From: Heterotrichella gracilis | Taxonomy: Eukaryota; Sar; Xanthophyceae; Tribonematales; Xanthonemataceae | DNA length: 64,000 bases | Reading direction: 5' to 3' | Assembly: GCA_032358255.1 (NCBI GenBank) | Contig: JAULBX010025829.1 | Span: forward strand, 1-64,000 | In this document: in pieces, positions 1 through 11,500 of the stretch | How positions within the stretch are numbered: the first letter of the stretch is position 1 | Layout: every line of letters begins with the position of its first letter | Notes under the pieces: model-generated | Databases searched by the model: none | Told to the model about the DNA's origin: nothing | What the model saw: only the letters and a program-made list of their open reading frames with translations | Program-made: the position numbers and the translations under genes

Positions 1-1
1 A

Positions 2-73
2 GCTGTTGTAGCTCAGTGGTAGAGCACCTCCTTGGTAAGGAGGAGGTCGGCAGTTCAATCCTGCTCAACAGCT
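2..73 (+). tRNA. tRNA-Thr (anticodon GGT)
   Basis: The segment folds as a complete cloverleaf. The acceptor arms GCTGTTG (2-8) and CAACAGC (66-72) pair perfectly, the D-arm contains AGCTCAGTGGTAGAGC, the T-arm contains GTTCAATCC, and the anticodon stem CTCCT/AGGAG encloses a loop with anticodon GGT, which reads threonine ACC/ACT codons. CCA is not encoded. It lies 62 nt before tuf, the tRNA-tuf arrangement usual in Bacteroidota, and is probably co-transcribed with it from a promoter left of the window. Confidence 0.95.
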
Positions 74-134
74 CAAAAGAGATTAAGATTTTAAAAATAA
101 ATATATAACAAACAACAAGTAAAAAATAACAACT

Positions 135-1322
135 ATGGCAAAAGAAAAATTCGACCGTTCCAAACCACACGTAAACATTGGAACAATTGGTCACGTAGAT
201 CACGGTAAAACTACTTTGACTGCTGCAATTACTACTGTATTAGCTTCTAAAGGCTTATGCGAAATCCGTGATTTCTCTTCAATTGATAACGCTCCTGAAG
301 AAAAAGAACGTGGTATTACAATTAACACATCACACGTTGAGTATGCTACGGCTAACCGTCACTACGCACACGTTGATTGTCCAGGTCACGCCGATTATGT
401 AAAAAACATGGTTACTGGTGCTGCTCAAATGGATGGTGCAATTTTAGTGGTTGCGTCTACAGATGGTCCAATGCCTCAAACTCGTGAACATATCCTTTTA
501 GCTCGCCAGGTAGGTGTGCCTAAATTGGTTGTTTTCATGAACAAGGTTGACATGGTTGAAGATGCTGAGTTATTAGACTTAGTTGAAATGGAGATCCGTG
601 AATTATTAACTTTCTATAAATTTGATGGTGATAATACACCAATTATCCGTGGATCTGCTTTAGGTGGATTGAATAACGATCCAAAATGGGTTGATAAAAT
701 TATGGAATTAATGGATGCAGTAGATAGCTACATTCCAATTCCTCCACGTGAAAAAGAAAAACCATTTTTGATGCCGGTTGAAGACGTGTTCACGATCACT
801 GGTCGTGGTACTGTTGCTACAGGTCGTATCGAAACAGGTGTAATTAACTCTGCTGATAACGTTGAAATTATTGGTATGGGTGCAGAGAAATTAACTTCTA
901 CTGTTACAGGTGTTGAGATGTTCCGTAAGATCTTAGATTACGGTGAGGCTGGAGATAACGTAGGTTTATTATTACGTGGTGTTGAGAAAAAAGACATCAA
1001 ACGTGGTATGGTTATCATTAAACCGGGAACTGTAAAACCACACGCTAAATTTAAAGCTGAGGTTTATATCTTGAAAAAAGAAGAAGGTGGACGTCACACT
1101 CCATTCCAAAACAAATATCGCCCGCAATTCTATTTCCGTACAACTGACGTAACTGGAGAGATCGAGTTAGAAGCAGGACGTGAAATGGTTTTACCTGGAG
1201 ATAACGTTACTATTACTGTTAACTTGATTAACCCAATTGCAATGGACAAAGGTTTACGTTTCGCTATACGTGAAGGTGGACGTACTGTTGGTGCTGGTCA
1301 GGTAACTGAAATTTTAGACTAA
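135..1322 (+). CDS. tuf: Elongation factor Tu
   Basis: This is translation elongation factor EF-Tu, the GTPase that delivers aminoacyl-tRNA to the ribosomal A site. The 395-residue length is normal. The P-loop GHVDHGKT (residues 19-26), the DCPGHAD switch II motif with its catalytic histidine (about 81-87) and NKVD (about 136-139) are intact, followed by the two beta-barrel domains that end in the usual [13 protein letters not shown]. The ATG start follows an A-rich leader without a Shine-Dalgarno sequence, as is normal in this phylum. It sits between tRNA-Thr and tRNA-Trp and heads the secE-nusG-rpl-rpo cluster. A strong hairpin follows the stop codon. Confidence 0.99.
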   Translation: MAKEKFDRSKPHVNIGTIGHVDHGKTTLTAAITTVLASKGLCEIRDFSSIDNAPEEKERGITINTSHVEYATANRHYAHVDCPGHADYVKNMVTGAAQMDGAILVVASTDGPMPQTREHILLARQVGVPKLVVFMNKVDMVEDAELLDLVEMEIRELLTFYKFDGDNTPIIRGSALGGLNNDPKWVDKIMELMDAVDSYIPIPPREKEKPFLMPVEDVFTITGRGTVATGRIETGVINSADNVEIIGMGAEKLTSTVTGVEMFRKILDYGEAGDNVGLLLRGVEKKDIKRGMVIIKPGTVKPHAKFKAEVYILKKEEGGRHTPFQNKYRPQFYFRTTDVTGEIELEAGREMVLPGDNVTITVNLINPIAMDKGLRFAIREGGRTVGAGQVTEILD

Positions 1323-1341
1323 GCCATAGTCAAAATATATA

Positions 1342-1378
1342 GGCAAAATGGCTCCTTTAACCGGGAAGCCATTTTGCC
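1342..1378 (+). terminator. Hairpin after tuf (terminator or processing site)
   Basis: A 12-bp perfect stem is formed by GGCAAAATGGCT (1342-1353) and AGCCATTTTGCC (1367-1378) with a 13-nt loop. The downstream sequence is not a clean T-tract (GTTTATAAACGG, itself palindromic). It may therefore act as a weak terminator or as a processing signal between tuf and tRNA-Trp rather than a full stop. Confidence 0.55.
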
Positions 1379-1408
1379 GTTTATAAACGGACATAAAAAA
1401 CACAGCTT

Positions 1409-1479
1409 ACGGGCGTAGTGCAATGGTAGAATATCGGTCTCCAAAACCGCTGATGGGGGTTCGAGTCCCTCCGCCCGTG
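1409..1479 (+). tRNA. tRNA-Trp (anticodon CCA)
   Basis: A full cloverleaf is visible. The acceptor arms ACGGGCG (1409-1415) and CGCCCGT (1472-1478) pair, the D-arm has GTGCAATGGTAGAAT, the anticodon stem CGGTCT/AAACCG surrounds anticodon CCA, and the T-arm contains GGTTCGAGTCCCTCC. CCA is not encoded. Its position between tuf and secE is conserved in Bacteroidota. Confidence 0.95.
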
Positions 1480-1511
1480 CAACAATTGGTAACTAAAAAA
1501 TAGAGAATAAA

Positions 1512-1706
1512 ATGAGCAAATTAGGAACATACATATCAGAAACCAAAAACGAACTGGTTAATAAGGTAAGCTGGCCAACATGGCCTGAGCTACAAAGCAG
1601 CGCTATTGTTGTTTTGATCTCTTCCGTTATTATCGCATTAGTTGTTTGGGGAATGGACTGGATATTTAAAATTTTAATGGAACAGGCTTACGACATTATT
1701 AAATAA
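1512..1706 (+). CDS. secE: Preprotein translocase subunit SecE
   Basis: This is the small essential SecE subunit of the SecYEG protein-conducting channel in the inner membrane. The 64-residue protein has the short single-helix form. An amphipathic N-terminal helix carries the conserved ELVNKVSWPTWPEL segment (residues about 13-26) and is followed by one transmembrane helix (about 30-52). It lies between tRNA-Trp and nusG, 9 nt before nusG, which is the standard secE-nusG order and supports the call despite the short length. Confidence 0.95.
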   Translation: MSKLGTYISETKNELVNKVSWPTWPELQSSAIVVLISSVIIALVVWGMDWIFKILMEQAYDIIK

Positions 1707-1715
1707 TTTTTTAAA

Positions 1716-2282
1716 ATGGCTGATATAGTAAAAACTGACACCTCAACCAAAAAATGGTACGTAGTACGTGCTATTAGCGGTCAAGAGAAAAAGATAAAAC
1801 AATACATTGAAGTTGAGATCACGCGTTTAAAATTAAACGATTTTGTATCTCAGGTTCTTATTCCAACGGAGAAGGTTATTCAGATCCGTAACGGTAAAAA
1901 AACAACCAAAGAGCGTTCGTTTTATCCGGGTTATGTATTGATAGAAGCAAACCTTTCGGGAGAGATCCCTCACATTATTAAGAACATTACAGGTGTAATT
2001 GGATTTTTAGGTGAAACAAAAGGCGGCGATCCAGTGCCAATGAGAATTAGCGAGGTTAACCGTATTTTAGGTAAAGTAGATGAATTAACCGAAAGCGAAG
2101 GCACTGTAGCATCAAACTACATGGTTGGTGAATCGGTAAAAGTTATCAATGGCCCTTTCAATGGCTTTAACGGCGTAATTGAAGAGGTTATGGAAGACAA
2201 GAAAAAAATTAAAGTTACCGTTAAGATCTTCGGACGTAAAACGCCTGTTGAATTAAATTTCGGTGAGGTTGAAAGAGAATAA
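1716..2282 (+). CDS. nusG: Transcription termination/antitermination factor NusG
   Basis: NusG binds RNA polymerase and couples transcription to Rho and to the ribosome. The 188-residue protein has the N-terminal NGN domain (KWYVVRAISGQEKKI near residue 13, FYPGYVLIEA near 70) and a C-terminal KOW domain (VKVINGPFNGFNGVIEEV near 139). Length and motifs are typical. It is preceded by secE with a 9-nt gap and followed by a 134-nt leader before rplK. Confidence 0.98.
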   Translation: MADIVKTDTSTKKWYVVRAISGQEKKIKQYIEVEITRLKLNDFVSQVLIPTEKVIQIRNGKKTTKERSFYPGYVLIEANLSGEIPHIIKNITGVIGFLGETKGGDPVPMRISEVNRILGKVDELTESEGTVASNYMVGESVKVINGPFNGFNGVIEEVMEDKKKIKVTVKIFGRKTPVELNFGEVERE

Positions 2283-2416
2283 TTAAAGAAATTATAAACG
2301 CATTGAAGGTTGATTAGTTTTAAGAGGTGCTTTGCTGCTTCCAACTCAAAGTAAACCGGTAGTTACCGGGACTAAAAACGAAAGACCAACAATAACAAAC
2401 AAATAAATAAAATAAA
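2283..2416 (+). promoter_or_regulatory. Leader region upstream of rplK
   Basis: The longest gap within this cluster lies between nusG and rplK. It contains a short palindrome, CCGGTA (2356-2361) and TACCGG (2364-2369), and a GC-richer patch, ending in an A-rich stretch before the rplK start. In many bacteria the rplK-rplA transcript carries an L1-binding site here. I can only infer such a role from position; I do not recognise a known leader family. Confidence 0.3.
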
Positions 2417-2854
2417 ATGGCAAAAGAGTTATCGGCAATTGTAAAATTGCAAATTAAAGGTGGCGCTGCTAATCCCTCTCCTCCAATTGGACCTGCTTTA
2501 GGTGCTAAAGGGGTAAACATTATGGAGTTCTGTAAGCAATTTAATGCTAGAACCCAACAACAACCTGGTAAAGTATTACCGGTTATTATTAATGTTTATA
2601 CTGATAAGTCGTTCGATTTCGTTATCAAACGTCCGCCTGTTGCAATTCAAATATTGGAGATTGCTAAGATCAAAGCTGGTTCTGCAACAAGCAACCGTAA
2701 AAAAGTTGGGTCACTTACTTGGGATCAGGTTCGTACCATTGCAGAAGACAAAATTGTTGACATGAACTGTTTTACAATTGAGTCGGCAATGAACATGGTA
2801 GTAGGAACTGCCCGTAGTATGGGTGTAACAGTATCAGGCCAAAAACCTTACTAA
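2417..2854 (+). CDS. rplK: 50S ribosomal protein L11
   Basis: Ribosomal protein L11 forms the stalk base of the large subunit and contributes to the GTPase-associated centre. The 145-residue protein shows the hallmark N-terminal proline-rich segment [20 protein letters not shown] (about residues 20-39), with the lysines that are methylated in many bacteria, and the C-terminal RNA-binding domain ending in [10 protein letters not shown]. It begins the L11-L1-L10-L7/L12 series and is followed 39 nt later by rplA. Confidence 0.98.
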   Translation: MAKELSAIVKLQIKGGAANPSPPIGPALGAKGVNIMEFCKQFNARTQQQPGKVLPVIINVYTDKSFDFVIKRPPVAIQILEIAKIKAGSATSNRKKVGSLTWDQVRTIAEDKIVDMNCFTIESAMNMVVGTARSMGVTVSGQKPY

Positions 2855-2893
2855 AAATTAATCAATTATTAACAAACAAAAAAGCTTAACAAA

Positions 2894-3586
2894 ATGGCAA
2901 CATTGACTAAAAAAAGAAAAGCGGCTACGGCGAATTTCGACGCTAGCAAGTCTTATTCAGTGGCCGAAGCATCAAAGATCGTGAAAGAGATCACGACCAC
3001 TAAATTTGATGCATCGGTGGACCTTGCGGTTCGTTTAGGAGTTGATCCTCGTAAAGCTAATCAAATGGTACGCGGTACAGTTACCTTACCTCACGGTACA
3101 GGTAAAACTTTGCGTGTTTTGGCTATTGTAACTCCTGATAAGGAAGCAGAAGCTAAAGCGGCAGGCGCGGATTTCGTAGGATTAGATGAATACATCGAGA
3201 AAATCAAAGGTGGATGGACTGATGTAGATGTAATTATTACTATGCCTTCGGTAATGGGTAAAGTTGGTGCTTTAGGACGCGTATTAGGCCCTCGTGGTTT
3301 AATGCCTAACCCTAAAACCGGAACTGTAACCATGGATATCGGCAAAGCGGTAACAGACTCAAAAGGTGGAAAGATCGATTTTAAAGTAGACAAAGCAGGA
3401 ATTATTCACGCAGGAATTGGAAAAGCGTCTTTTAGCGCTGATAAAATTGCTGAGAACGCGAATGAGTTATTGCAAACTATCGTAAAATTAAAGCCATCTT
3501 CTGCAAAAGGAACTTATGTAAAATCAGTTACTTTAAGCAGCACAATGAGCGCTGGCATTATCATCGATACTAAAGTACTTAACTAA
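2894..3586 (+). CDS. rplA: 50S ribosomal protein L1
   Basis: Ribosomal protein L1 forms the mobile L1 stalk that guides E-site tRNA and often represses its own operon. At 230 residues it has the usual length. The conserved [20 protein letters not shown] segment (about residues 118-137) and the C-terminal [17 protein letters not shown] are present. Only 14 nt separate it from rplJ, so a separate L10 leader is absent and the two genes are probably co-translated from one transcript. Confidence 0.98.
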   Translation: MATLTKKRKAATANFDASKSYSVAEASKIVKEITTTKFDASVDLAVRLGVDPRKANQMVRGTVTLPHGTGKTLRVLAIVTPDKEAEAKAAGADFVGLDEYIEKIKGGWTDVDVIITMPSVMGKVGALGRVLGPRGLMPNPKTGTVTMDIGKAVTDSKGGKIDFKVDKAGIIHAGIGKASFSADKIAENANELLQTIVKLKPSSAKGTYVKSVTLSSTMSAGIIIDTKVLN

Positions 3587-3600
3587 TAAAAACTGCTAAA

Positions 3601-4101
3601 ATGAATAAAACTGAAAAAACAGAAGTAATAGACGGTTTGGTGGAAAAATTAAACGCCAACAATAAGATCTATTTAGCAGATTGTTCAACGTTAACAGTTG
3701 AAAAAGTAAACGCGTTCCGTAAACAATGTTTCGAGAAAAAAATCTCGGTAACTGTTGTAAAGAACACTTTACTTAAAAAAGCAATTGAAAGAGCTAACGA
3801 CAGTAAATTAGCCGAATTAATACCTGCCCTAAAAGGCGAAACAGCTTTGATCTTTACCGATGTTTCAAACGCACCGGCTAAAGTAATTAAGGAATTTCGT
3901 AAGAACGAAAAGAAGCCGGCTTTAAAAGCTGCTTATGTTGAAGAAATGGTATTTATGGGCGACAACCAGTTAGATGCTTTAGTTGCTTTAAAATCGAAAA
4001 ACGAATTAATTGCAGACGTAATTATGTTATTACAATCTCCAATTAAACGCGTTCTAGGTGCTTTGGAAAACAAAACAGGTGGCGAAGATAAAGCTGCTTA
4101 A
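3601..4101 (+). CDS. rplJ: 50S ribosomal protein L10
   Basis: L10 anchors the L7/L12 dimers of the ribosomal stalk. The 166-residue protein has the N-terminal rRNA-binding domain (LADCSTLTVEKVNAFRKQC, about residues 26-44; VVKNTLLKKAIE, about 53-64) and the C-terminal helix that carries L7/L12 dimers. It lies between rplA and rplL as expected. Nothing unusual is seen in it. Confidence 0.97.
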   Translation: MNKTEKTEVIDGLVEKLNANNKIYLADCSTLTVEKVNAFRKQCFEKKISVTVVKNTLLKKAIERANDSKLAELIPALKGETALIFTDVSNAPAKVIKEFRKNEKKPALKAAYVEEMVFMGDNQLDALVALKSKNELIADVIMLLQSPIKRVLGALENKTGGEDKAA

Positions 4102-4169
4102 GATGTTGAAAAACAATCAAATAAATAGATTTAATTAAATAATTAATAAACAAGTAAAAAACCATAAAA

Positions 4170-4541
4170 ATGGCTGATATAAAATCAATAGCTGAACAAT
4201 TAGTAAGCTTAACAGTAAAAGAAGTACAAGAATTAGCAACTGTATTAAAAGATCAATACGGTATCGAACCTGCTGCAGCTGCAGTTGTAGTAGCTGCTGG
4301 TGGCGGTGGCGGAGATGCCGCAGCTGCAAAAACATCTTTTGATGTTATGTTGTTAGAAGCTGGTGCTGCTAAATTAGGTGTTGTTAAAGTTGTAAAAGAC
4401 TTAACAGGATTAGGCTTAAAAGAAGCTAAAGACTTAGTTGACGGTGCTCCAAAAGCGGTTAAAGAAGGTGTAGGCAAAGAAGAAGCTGAAGCAATTAAAA
4501 AAGCTTTAGAAGAAGCTGGTGCTAAAGCAGAAATTAAGTAA
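4170..4541 (+). CDS. rplL: 50S ribosomal protein L7/L12
   Basis: L7/L12 is the multicopy stalk protein that recruits translation factors. The 123-residue protein has the N-terminal dimerisation domain, an Ala/Gly-rich flexible hinge (about residues 32-52, with a run of five glycines), and the C-terminal factor-binding domain with [20 protein letters not shown]. It is followed by a strong hairpin before rpoB, where many bacteria partially attenuate transcription so that ribosomal protein output exceeds polymerase output. Confidence 0.98.
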   Translation: MADIKSIAEQLVSLTVKEVQELATVLKDQYGIEPAAAAVVVAAGGGGGDAAAAKTSFDVMLLEAGAAKLGVVKVVKDLTGLGLKEAKDLVDGAPKAVKEGVGKEEAEAIKKALEEAGAKAEIK

Positions 4542-4558
4542 TTCTGTATATTTTACTA

Positions 4559-4608
4559 GTAAACAGTCCTTTACGTGTAAACAAAAAGGACTGTTTACCT
4601 GTTTTTTT
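4559..4608 (+). terminator. Attenuator-like terminator between rplL and rpoB
   Basis: A perfect 14-bp stem is formed by 4559-4572 (GTAAACAGTCCTTT) and 4585-4598 (AAAGGACTGTTTAC) with a 12-nt loop, followed by a run of seven T from 4602. It has the form of an intrinsic terminator inside the operon. By analogy with the rplL-rpoB attenuator of other bacteria it likely terminates only a fraction of transcripts; that role is inferred. Confidence 0.8.
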
Positions 4609-4670
4609 AAGTATAAAAGAACAGCGAACTTTGGAAAGACATAATTGTATTATTTAAACCTCAAATAACC

Positions 4671-7600
4671 TTGGCTGCAAGTACAAAAATTCAAAAACGA
4701 GTTAATTTCTCGTCCAACAAATTTCCAATCGAATACCCTGATTTCTTAGATATTCAGGTGAAATCCTTTCAGGATTTCTTTCAATTAGAAACCACTCCGG
4801 AAAACCGTAAAAAAGAAGGTTTATTCAGAGTGTTTGCCGAAAATTTTCCAATCTCTGATGCGCGAAACAATTTCGTATTAGAATTTAAGGATTATTATAT
4901 CGACCCGCCACGCTATGCTCTTGAAGAGTGTATTGAACGTGGCCTTACCTACTCTGTTCCTTTAAAGGCCAAATTATACCTTTATTGTACAGATCCTGAA
5001 CACGAAGATTTTGAACCTATTATGCAGGACGTGTATTTGGGAACCATCCCATACATGACCCCTAAAGGTTCATTTATTATAAATGGTGCTGAGCGTGTTA
5101 TCGTTTCGCAGTTACACCGTTCACCTGGTGTGTTCTTCGGACAAAGCCGTCACGCCAATGGTACTAAATTATACAGTGCCCGTGTTATCCCTTTCAAAGG
5201 TTCTTGGATCGAGTTCGCTACAGACATCAACAATGTGATGTATGCTTATATCGATCGTAAGAAAAAATTACCGGTTACCACGTTATTACGTGCTATCGGT
5301 TTTGAAAGCGATAAACAAATTTTAGAGATTTTTGGTCTTGCTGATGAGGTGAAAGTTTCAAAAGCAGGCTTAAAACGTGAAGTAGGTCGTAGACTTGCCG
5401 CGCGTGTTCTTAAAACATGGATTGAAGATTTCGTGGATGAGGATACCGGGGAAGTTGTATCGATCGAGCGTAACGAAGTTATCTTAGATCGTGAAACTAT
5501 TTTAGAGGACGAGCACATCGACTTTATTGCTGATGCGGGCGTTAAATCTATCATCCTTCACAAACAAGATGTAAATACTGCCGATTTCGCTATTATTTAC
5601 AATACATTACAAAAAGATTCAACCAACTCTGAAAAAGAAGCAATTGAATTTATCTACCGTTTATTGCGTAATGCAGAACCACCTGATGAGGAAACTGCAC
5701 GCGGCGTAATTGATAAATTATTCTTCTCAGACAAACGTTATGACTTAGGAGAAGTTGGCCGTTACCGTATCAACAAAAAATTAGGATTGAACATCCCAAT
5801 GGAGATCCGTGTATTGACCAAAGAAGATATGATCCTGATCATTAAATATCTTATTGAGTTGATTAACTCAAAAACAGATGTGGATGATATCGATCACTTA
5901 TCAAACCGTCGTGTTCGTACCGTTGGTGAGCAATTATTCTCTCAATTCGGTGTAGGTTTAGCCCGTATGGCGCGTACTATTCGTGAGCGTATGAATGTAC
6001 GTGATAACGAGGTGTTCACGCCTACTGACTTGATCAACGCTAAAACTTTATCATCTGTAATTAATTCGTTCTTCGGAACCAATCAATTATCGCAGTTCAT
6101 GGATCAAACCAACCCTTTATCGGAGATCACGCACAAGCGTCGTCTTTCGGCACTAGGGCCAGGAGGTTTATCTCGTGAGCGTGCAGGTTTTGAGGTTCGT
6201 GACGTTCACTACACTCACTACGGTCGTCTTTGTACTATCGAAACACCAGAGGGACCAAACATTGGTTTGATCTCATCTTTATGTGTTTATGCTAAAGTTA
6301 ATAAATTAGGTTTTATTGAAACGCCTTACCGTACGGTAACAAACGGTAAATTGGATTCAAACAAACCGGTTATTTATTTAACGGCCGAAGAAGAAGACCA
6401 AAAAAATATTGCACAAGCCAACGTTGATCTTGATGATAAAGGAAATATCAAAACCAAAAAAGTAACAGCACGTTACGAAGGTGATTTCCCTATCCTTGAG
6501 CCGGACAAAGTTCATTTAATGGACATTGCTCCTAACCAGATCGCTTCGATCGCAGCTTCATTGATTCCATTTTTGGAGCATGATGATGCTAACCGTGCGT
6601 TAATGGGATCAAACATGCAGCGTCAAGCAGTACCATTATTGCGCCCACAAGCGCCAATCGTAGGTACAGGTATTGAAGCGCGTGTTGCTGAAGATTCTCG
6701 TGTTTTAATTAATGCCGAAGGAGAAGGTGTTGTTGAATACGTAGATGCTCAATCTATCACCATCCGTTACAACCGTAACGATGAAGAAAAATTGATCAGC
6801 TTTGAAGGCGATGTTAAAACTTATAAATTAACTAAATTCCAAAAAACCAATCAAAGTACTTGTATCAACTTAAAACCTATCGTTAAAAAAGGCGATAAAG
6901 TTAGCAGAGGACAAGTATTATGCGAAGGTTACGCTACACAAGATGGCGAATTAGCATTAGGTCGTAACTTAAAAGTTGCGTTCATGCCTTGGAAAGGTTA
7001 CAACTTTGAGGATGCTATCGTAATTAACGAAAAAATTGTTCGCGAAGATATCTTTACGTCTATTCACATTGATGAGTATTCGTTAGAGGTTCGTGATACA
7101 AAACGTGGAATGGAAGAATTAACTCCGGATATTCCTAACGTTAGTGAAGATGCAACTAAAGATCTTGATGAAAAAGGTATTATCCGTATTGGTGCCGACG
7201 TAAAAGAAGGAGATATTTTAATTGGAAAAATTACACCAAAAGGTGAGACAGATCCTTCTCCTGAAGAAAAATTATTACGTGCCATCTTTGGTGATAAAGC
7301 CGGTGATGTGAAAGATGCTTCTCTTCGTGTTTCTCCTTCAATTAAAGGAGTTATTGTTGAGAAAAAATTATTCTCTCGCGCCATTAAAGATAAAAAAGCA
7401 AAAGCTGAAGAGAAGCCACTAATTGAGAAATTAGATACAGATCACGAAAAGAACGTTTACAACTTAAAATTAAAATTAGTTGATAAATTATTCGTTCTTG
7501 TAAATGGCCGTACTTCTCAAGGTGTTTCTAATATTTTAGGTGAAGAAGTTATCCCTCGTGGTACTAAATTCACTCAAAAATTATTAGAGCGTATCGATTA

Positions 7601-8483
7601 CAGCGAAGTAAATCCGGGTAACTGGACTACTGACAAAGATAAAAATGAGCAGATCGAACGTTTGTTACATAACTTCTTAATTCAATACAACGATTATTTA
7701 GGAAAATACAAACGCGAGAAATTCCAGATCACTGTTGGTGATGAATTACCAACCGGAATTGTTCAATTAGCCAAAGTTTACATTGCACAAAAACGTAAGT
7801 TAAAAGTGGGTGATAAAATGGCCGGCCGTCACGGTAACAAAGGTATTGTGGCCCGTATCGTTAAAGAAGAAGATATGCCGTTCTTGGAAGATGGAACAAC
7901 TGTGGATATAGTTTTAAATCCATTAGGTGTACCTTCTCGTATGAACCTTGGACAAATTTATGAAACAGTATTAGCCTGGGCTGGTCAAAAATTAGGATTG
8001 AAATTCTCTACTCCTATTTTCGATGGCGCAACACTTGAACAAATAGATGAGTACACTCAAAAAGCAGGTTTACCGCAATTTGGCCGTACTTACCTTTATG
8101 ATGGTGGAACAGGAGAACGCTTTGACCAACCTGCAACTGTAGGTATCATTTACATGCTGAAATTAGGTCACATGGTTGATGATAAAATGCACGCTCGTTC
8201 AATAGGGCCATACTCATTAATTACACAACAACCTCTTGGTGGTAAAGCACAATTTGGTGGTCAGCGTTTTGGTGAGATGGAAGTTTGGGCGCTTGAGGCA
8301 TACGGTGCAGCTAACGTGTTACAAGAATTATTAACTGTTAAGTCAGATGACGTAATGGGTCGTGCAAAAGCTTACGAAGCAATTGTAAAAGGAGATAATA
8401 TTCCTGCGCCTGGTATTCCGGAATCGTTTAACGTATTGTTGCACGAATTAAGAGGTTTAGCTTTAGATATTACAATGGATTAA
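4671..8483 (+). CDS. rpoB: DNA-directed RNA polymerase subunit beta
   Basis: This is the beta subunit of RNA polymerase, 1270 residues, within the Bacteroidota range. The rifampicin-binding cluster at about residues 472-500 reads [20 protein letters not shown] followed by LSALGPGG, so the residues usually changed in resistance are wild type. The [14 protein letters not shown] motif and the C-terminal clamp are intact. No ATG is available at the right place: TTG at 4671 is the only start that gives the conserved N-terminus ahead of [13 protein letters not shown] hairpin with a UUCG loop separates it from rpoC. Confidence 0.99.
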   Translation: MAASTKIQKRVNFSSNKFPIEYPDFLDIQVKSFQDFFQLETTPENRKKEGLFRVFAENFPISDARNNFVLEFKDYYIDPPRYALEECIERGLTYSVPLKAKLYLYCTDPEHEDFEPIMQDVYLGTIPYMTPKGSFIINGAERVIVSQLHRSPGVFFGQSRHANGTKLYSARVIPFKGSWIEFATDINNVMYAYIDRKKKLPVTTLLRAIGFESDKQILEIFGLADEVKVSKAGLKREVGRRLAARVLKTWIEDFVDEDTGEVVSIERNEVILDRETILEDEHIDFIADAGVKSIILHKQDVNTADFAIIYNTLQKDSTNSEKEAIEFIYRLLRNAEPPDEETARGVIDKLFFSDKRYDLGEVGRYRINKKLGLNIPMEIRVLTKEDMILIIKYLIELINSKTDVDDIDHLSNRRVRTVGEQLFSQFGVGLARMARTIRERMNVRDNEVFTPTDLINAKTLSSVINSFFGTNQLSQFMDQTNPLSEITHKRRLSALGPGGLSRERAGFEVRDVHYTHYGRLCTIETPEGPNIGLISSLCVYAKVNKLGFIETPYRTVTNGKLDSNKPVIYLTAEEEDQKNIAQANVDLDDKGNIKTKKVTARYEGDFPILEPDKVHLMDIAPNQIASIAASLIPFLEHDDANRALMGSNMQRQAVPLLRPQAPIVGTGIEARVAEDSRVLINAEGEGVVEYVDAQSITIRYNRNDEEKLISFEGDVKTYKLTKFQKTNQSTCINLKPIVKKGDKVSRGQVLCEGYATQDGELALGRNLKVAFMPWKGYNFEDAIVINEKIVREDIFTSIHIDEYSLEVRDTKRGMEELTPDIPNVSEDATKDLDEKGIIRIGADVKEGDILIGKITPKGETDPSPEEKLLRAIFGDKAGDVKDASLRVSPSIKGVIVEKKLFSRAIKDKKAKAEEKPLIEKLDTDHEKNVYNLKLKLVDKLFVLVNGRTSQGVSNILGEEVIPRGTKFTQKLLERIDYSEVNPGNWTTDKDKNEQIERLLHNFLIQYNDYLGKYKREKFQITVGDELPTGIVQLAKVYIAQKRKLKVGDKMAGRHGNKGIVARIVKEEDMPFLEDGTTVDIVLNPLGVPSRMNLGQIYETVLAWAGQKLGLKFSTPIFDGATLEQIDEYTQKAGLPQFGRTYLYDGGTGERFDQPATVGIIYMLKLGHMVDDKMHARSIGPYSLITQQPLGGKAQFGGQRFGEMEVWALEAYGAANVLQELLTVKSDDVMGRAKAYEAIVKGDNIPAPGIPESFNVLLHELRGLALDITMD

Positions 8484-8489
8484 TAAATT

Positions 8490-8515
8490 CCCTCTCTCTT
8501 CGGAGAGAGGGTTTT
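8490..8515 (+). terminator. UUCG-tetraloop hairpin between rpoB and rpoC
   Basis: A 9-bp perfect stem CCCTCTCTC (8490-8498) and GAGAGAGGG (8503-8511) closes a TTCG loop on a C-G pair, the exceptionally stable cUUCGg tetraloop, followed by only four T. The short T-run suggests an mRNA processing or stability element, or a weak attenuator, rather than a full terminator, since rpoC must be made in step with rpoB. Confidence 0.65.
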
Positions 8516-8570
8516 AAAAGTCAAAGTAGCATTTAAAGAAATTCATTAATGTAAAAGAAAAAAAACAAAC

Positions 8571-11500
8571 ATGGCATTAAGAAGAGATAACAAACAAAAA
8601 TCAAATTTCTCAAAAATAACCATCAGCCTTGCTTCGCCGGAGACAATCCTTCGTCGTTCAAGTGGTGAAGTTTTAAAACCGGAAACAATTAACTATCGTA
8701 CTTACAAACCTGAAAGAGATGGTTTGTTCTGCGAGCGTATTTTCGGACCAATAAAAGATTATGAATGTCATTGTGGTAAATACAAACGTATTCGTTACAA
8801 AGGTATTGTTTGCGACCGTTGTGGTGTTGAAGTTACTGAGAAGAAAGTGCGTCGCGAGCGTATGGGTCACATCAATTTAGTTGTGCCTGTTGCTCACATC
8901 TGGTATTTCCGTTCGTTACCAAATAAAATTGGTTACTTATTAGGCTTACCAACAAAAAAATTAGACATGATCATTTACTACGAACGTTATGTAGTAATTA
9001 ATGCAGGTCTTGCAGCAGAGAACGGAACAAGCTATTTGGATTTCTTAACAGAAGAAGAGTACTTGAACGTTGTTGATACATTACCAAAAGAGAATGCATT
9101 ATTAGATGATGCTGATCCAAATAAATTTATCGCTAAAATGGGTGCTGAAGCAGTTCAGGATCTATTAGCACGTTTAAACTTAGATGAAATGTCTTACGAT
9201 TTGCGTCACAAAGCAAATACAGAAACATCTCAACAACGTAAGAACGAAGCATTAAAACGTTTACAGGTTATCGAAGCATTCCGTCAGGCAAACCAAAATG
9301 TGGTTAACCGTCCTGAATGGATGATCGTTAAAGTTGTTCCGGTAATTCCACCTGAATTGCGTCCTTTGGTGCCACTAGATGGCGGCCGTTTCGCAACTTC
9401 AGATTTAAATGATCTTTACCGTCGTGTTATTATTCGTAACAACCGTTTAAAGCGTTTAATTGAAATTAAAGCTCCGGATGTAATTTTACGTAACGAAAAA
9501 CGTATGTTACAAGAATCAGTTGACTCGTTATTTGATAACTCACGTAAATCAAATGCAGTTAAAACCGATAGCAACCGTCCTTTAAAATCATTATCAGATT
9601 CATTAAAAGGTAAACAAGGCCGTTTCCGTCAGAACTTATTAGGTAAACGTGTTGACTACTCTGCTCGTTCGGTAATTGTTGTAGGGCCTGAATTAAAATT
9701 ACACGAGTGCGGATTGCCAAAAGATATGGCTGCTGAATTATTCAAACCATTTATCATTCGTAAGATGATTGAGCGTGGTATTGTTAAGACAGTAAAATCG
9801 GCTAAAAAAATTGTAGATAAAAAAGAACCAATTGTTTGGGATATTTTAGAGAACGCATTAAAAGGACATCCTGTAATGTTAAACCGTGCCCCAACATTGC
9901 ACAGGTTAGGTATTCAGGCTTTCCAACCAAAATTAATTGAAGGTAAAGCTATTCAATTACATCCATTGGTTTGTACAGCGTTTAACGCCGATTTTGACGG
10001 TGATCAAATGGCAGTGCACGTACCGTTAGGTCATGCAGCTATTTTGGAAGCCCAAATTTTGATGTTAGCATCTCACAACATTTTAAATCCATCTAACGGT
10101 GCACCGGTTTCGGTTCCATCGCAGGATATGGTGCTTGGTTTATATTACTTAACTAAATCAAAAAAGAATTTACCTAACGACGTTGTTAAAGGCGAAGGTA
10201 AAATTTTCTATAGCGCTGAAGAAGTAATTATTGCTTTGAATGAGAAGAGTGTAGATATGCACGCTCAGATCAAAATTAGAATTACAAACTCTTTAGACGG
10301 CGATAAATTAGTTACTAAAATTATTGATACAACTGTTGGTCGCGTTATTTTTAACGCAGTAGTGCCACACGAAGTTGGATACATCAACGAATTATTAACT
10401 AAAAAATCGTTACGTGATATTATCGGTATGATCGTTAAGAAAACCGGTATGGCTAAAACAGCACGATTCTTAGATGATATCAAAGAATTAGGTTTCAAAA
10501 CAGCCTTCCGTGGTGGTTTATCATTTAACTTAGGAGATATTCAAATTCCTGAAGAAAAATTAAAGATCATTGCAGAATCACAAACGCAAGTTGACGAAGT
10601 TATTGGTAACTATAACATGGGTTTTATTACCAACAACGAACGTTACAATCAAATTATCGATATCTGGACACATACCAACTCTAAAGTAACTAAAAAAGTG
10701 TTGGATAAATTAAGCTCAGACAGACAAGGATTTAATCCTGTGTTTATGATGCTTGATTCGGGAGCTCGTGGTAGTAAGGAACAAATTAAACAATTAAGTG
10801 GTATGCGTGGTTTAATGGCCAAGCCTCAAAAAGCTGGTGATACAACTGCATCCATCATTGAAAATCCTGTACTATCGAATTTCCGTGAAGGTCTTTCTAT
10901 CTTAGAATATTTTATTTCAACTCACGGTGCTCGTAAGGGTCTTGCAGATACGGCGTTAAAAACTGCCGATGCAGGTTACTTAACACGTCGTTTGGTTGAC
11001 GTTGCGCAAGATGTTATCATCACACAATCTGATTGTGGTACGCTTCGTGGATTAAGCATGACAGCATTGAAAAATAATGATGATGTTGTTGAAACTTTAT
11101 ACGATCGTTTATTAGGCCGTACTACTGTTTCTGATGTTTATCATCCAACTACAGGTAATTTAATTATCGAAGGTGGAGAAATCATTACTGAAGATATCGC
11201 AGCTTTAATTGATCAGTCTCCAATTGAGACTGTAGATATTCGCTCGGTATTAACCTGCGAAAGCCGCGTTGGTGTTTGTGCAAAATGTTACGGACGTAAC
11301 TTAGCTAATGGACGTATCGTTCAGTTAGGTGAAGCTGTAGGTGTTATTGCCGCACAATCAATTGGTGAGCCGGGTACTCAGTTAACATTACGTACTTTCC
11401 ACGTGGGTGGTACTGCATCTAACACTGCAGCATCTTCTAACTTAATTGCAAAATACGATGGTATCATTGAAATTGATGAGTTACGTACTGTTGAACGTTT

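Noticed and set aside
2117-2520. Minus-strand open frames opposite nusG and rplK
   Set aside because: They lie antisense to highly conserved genes and have no recognisable protein features.
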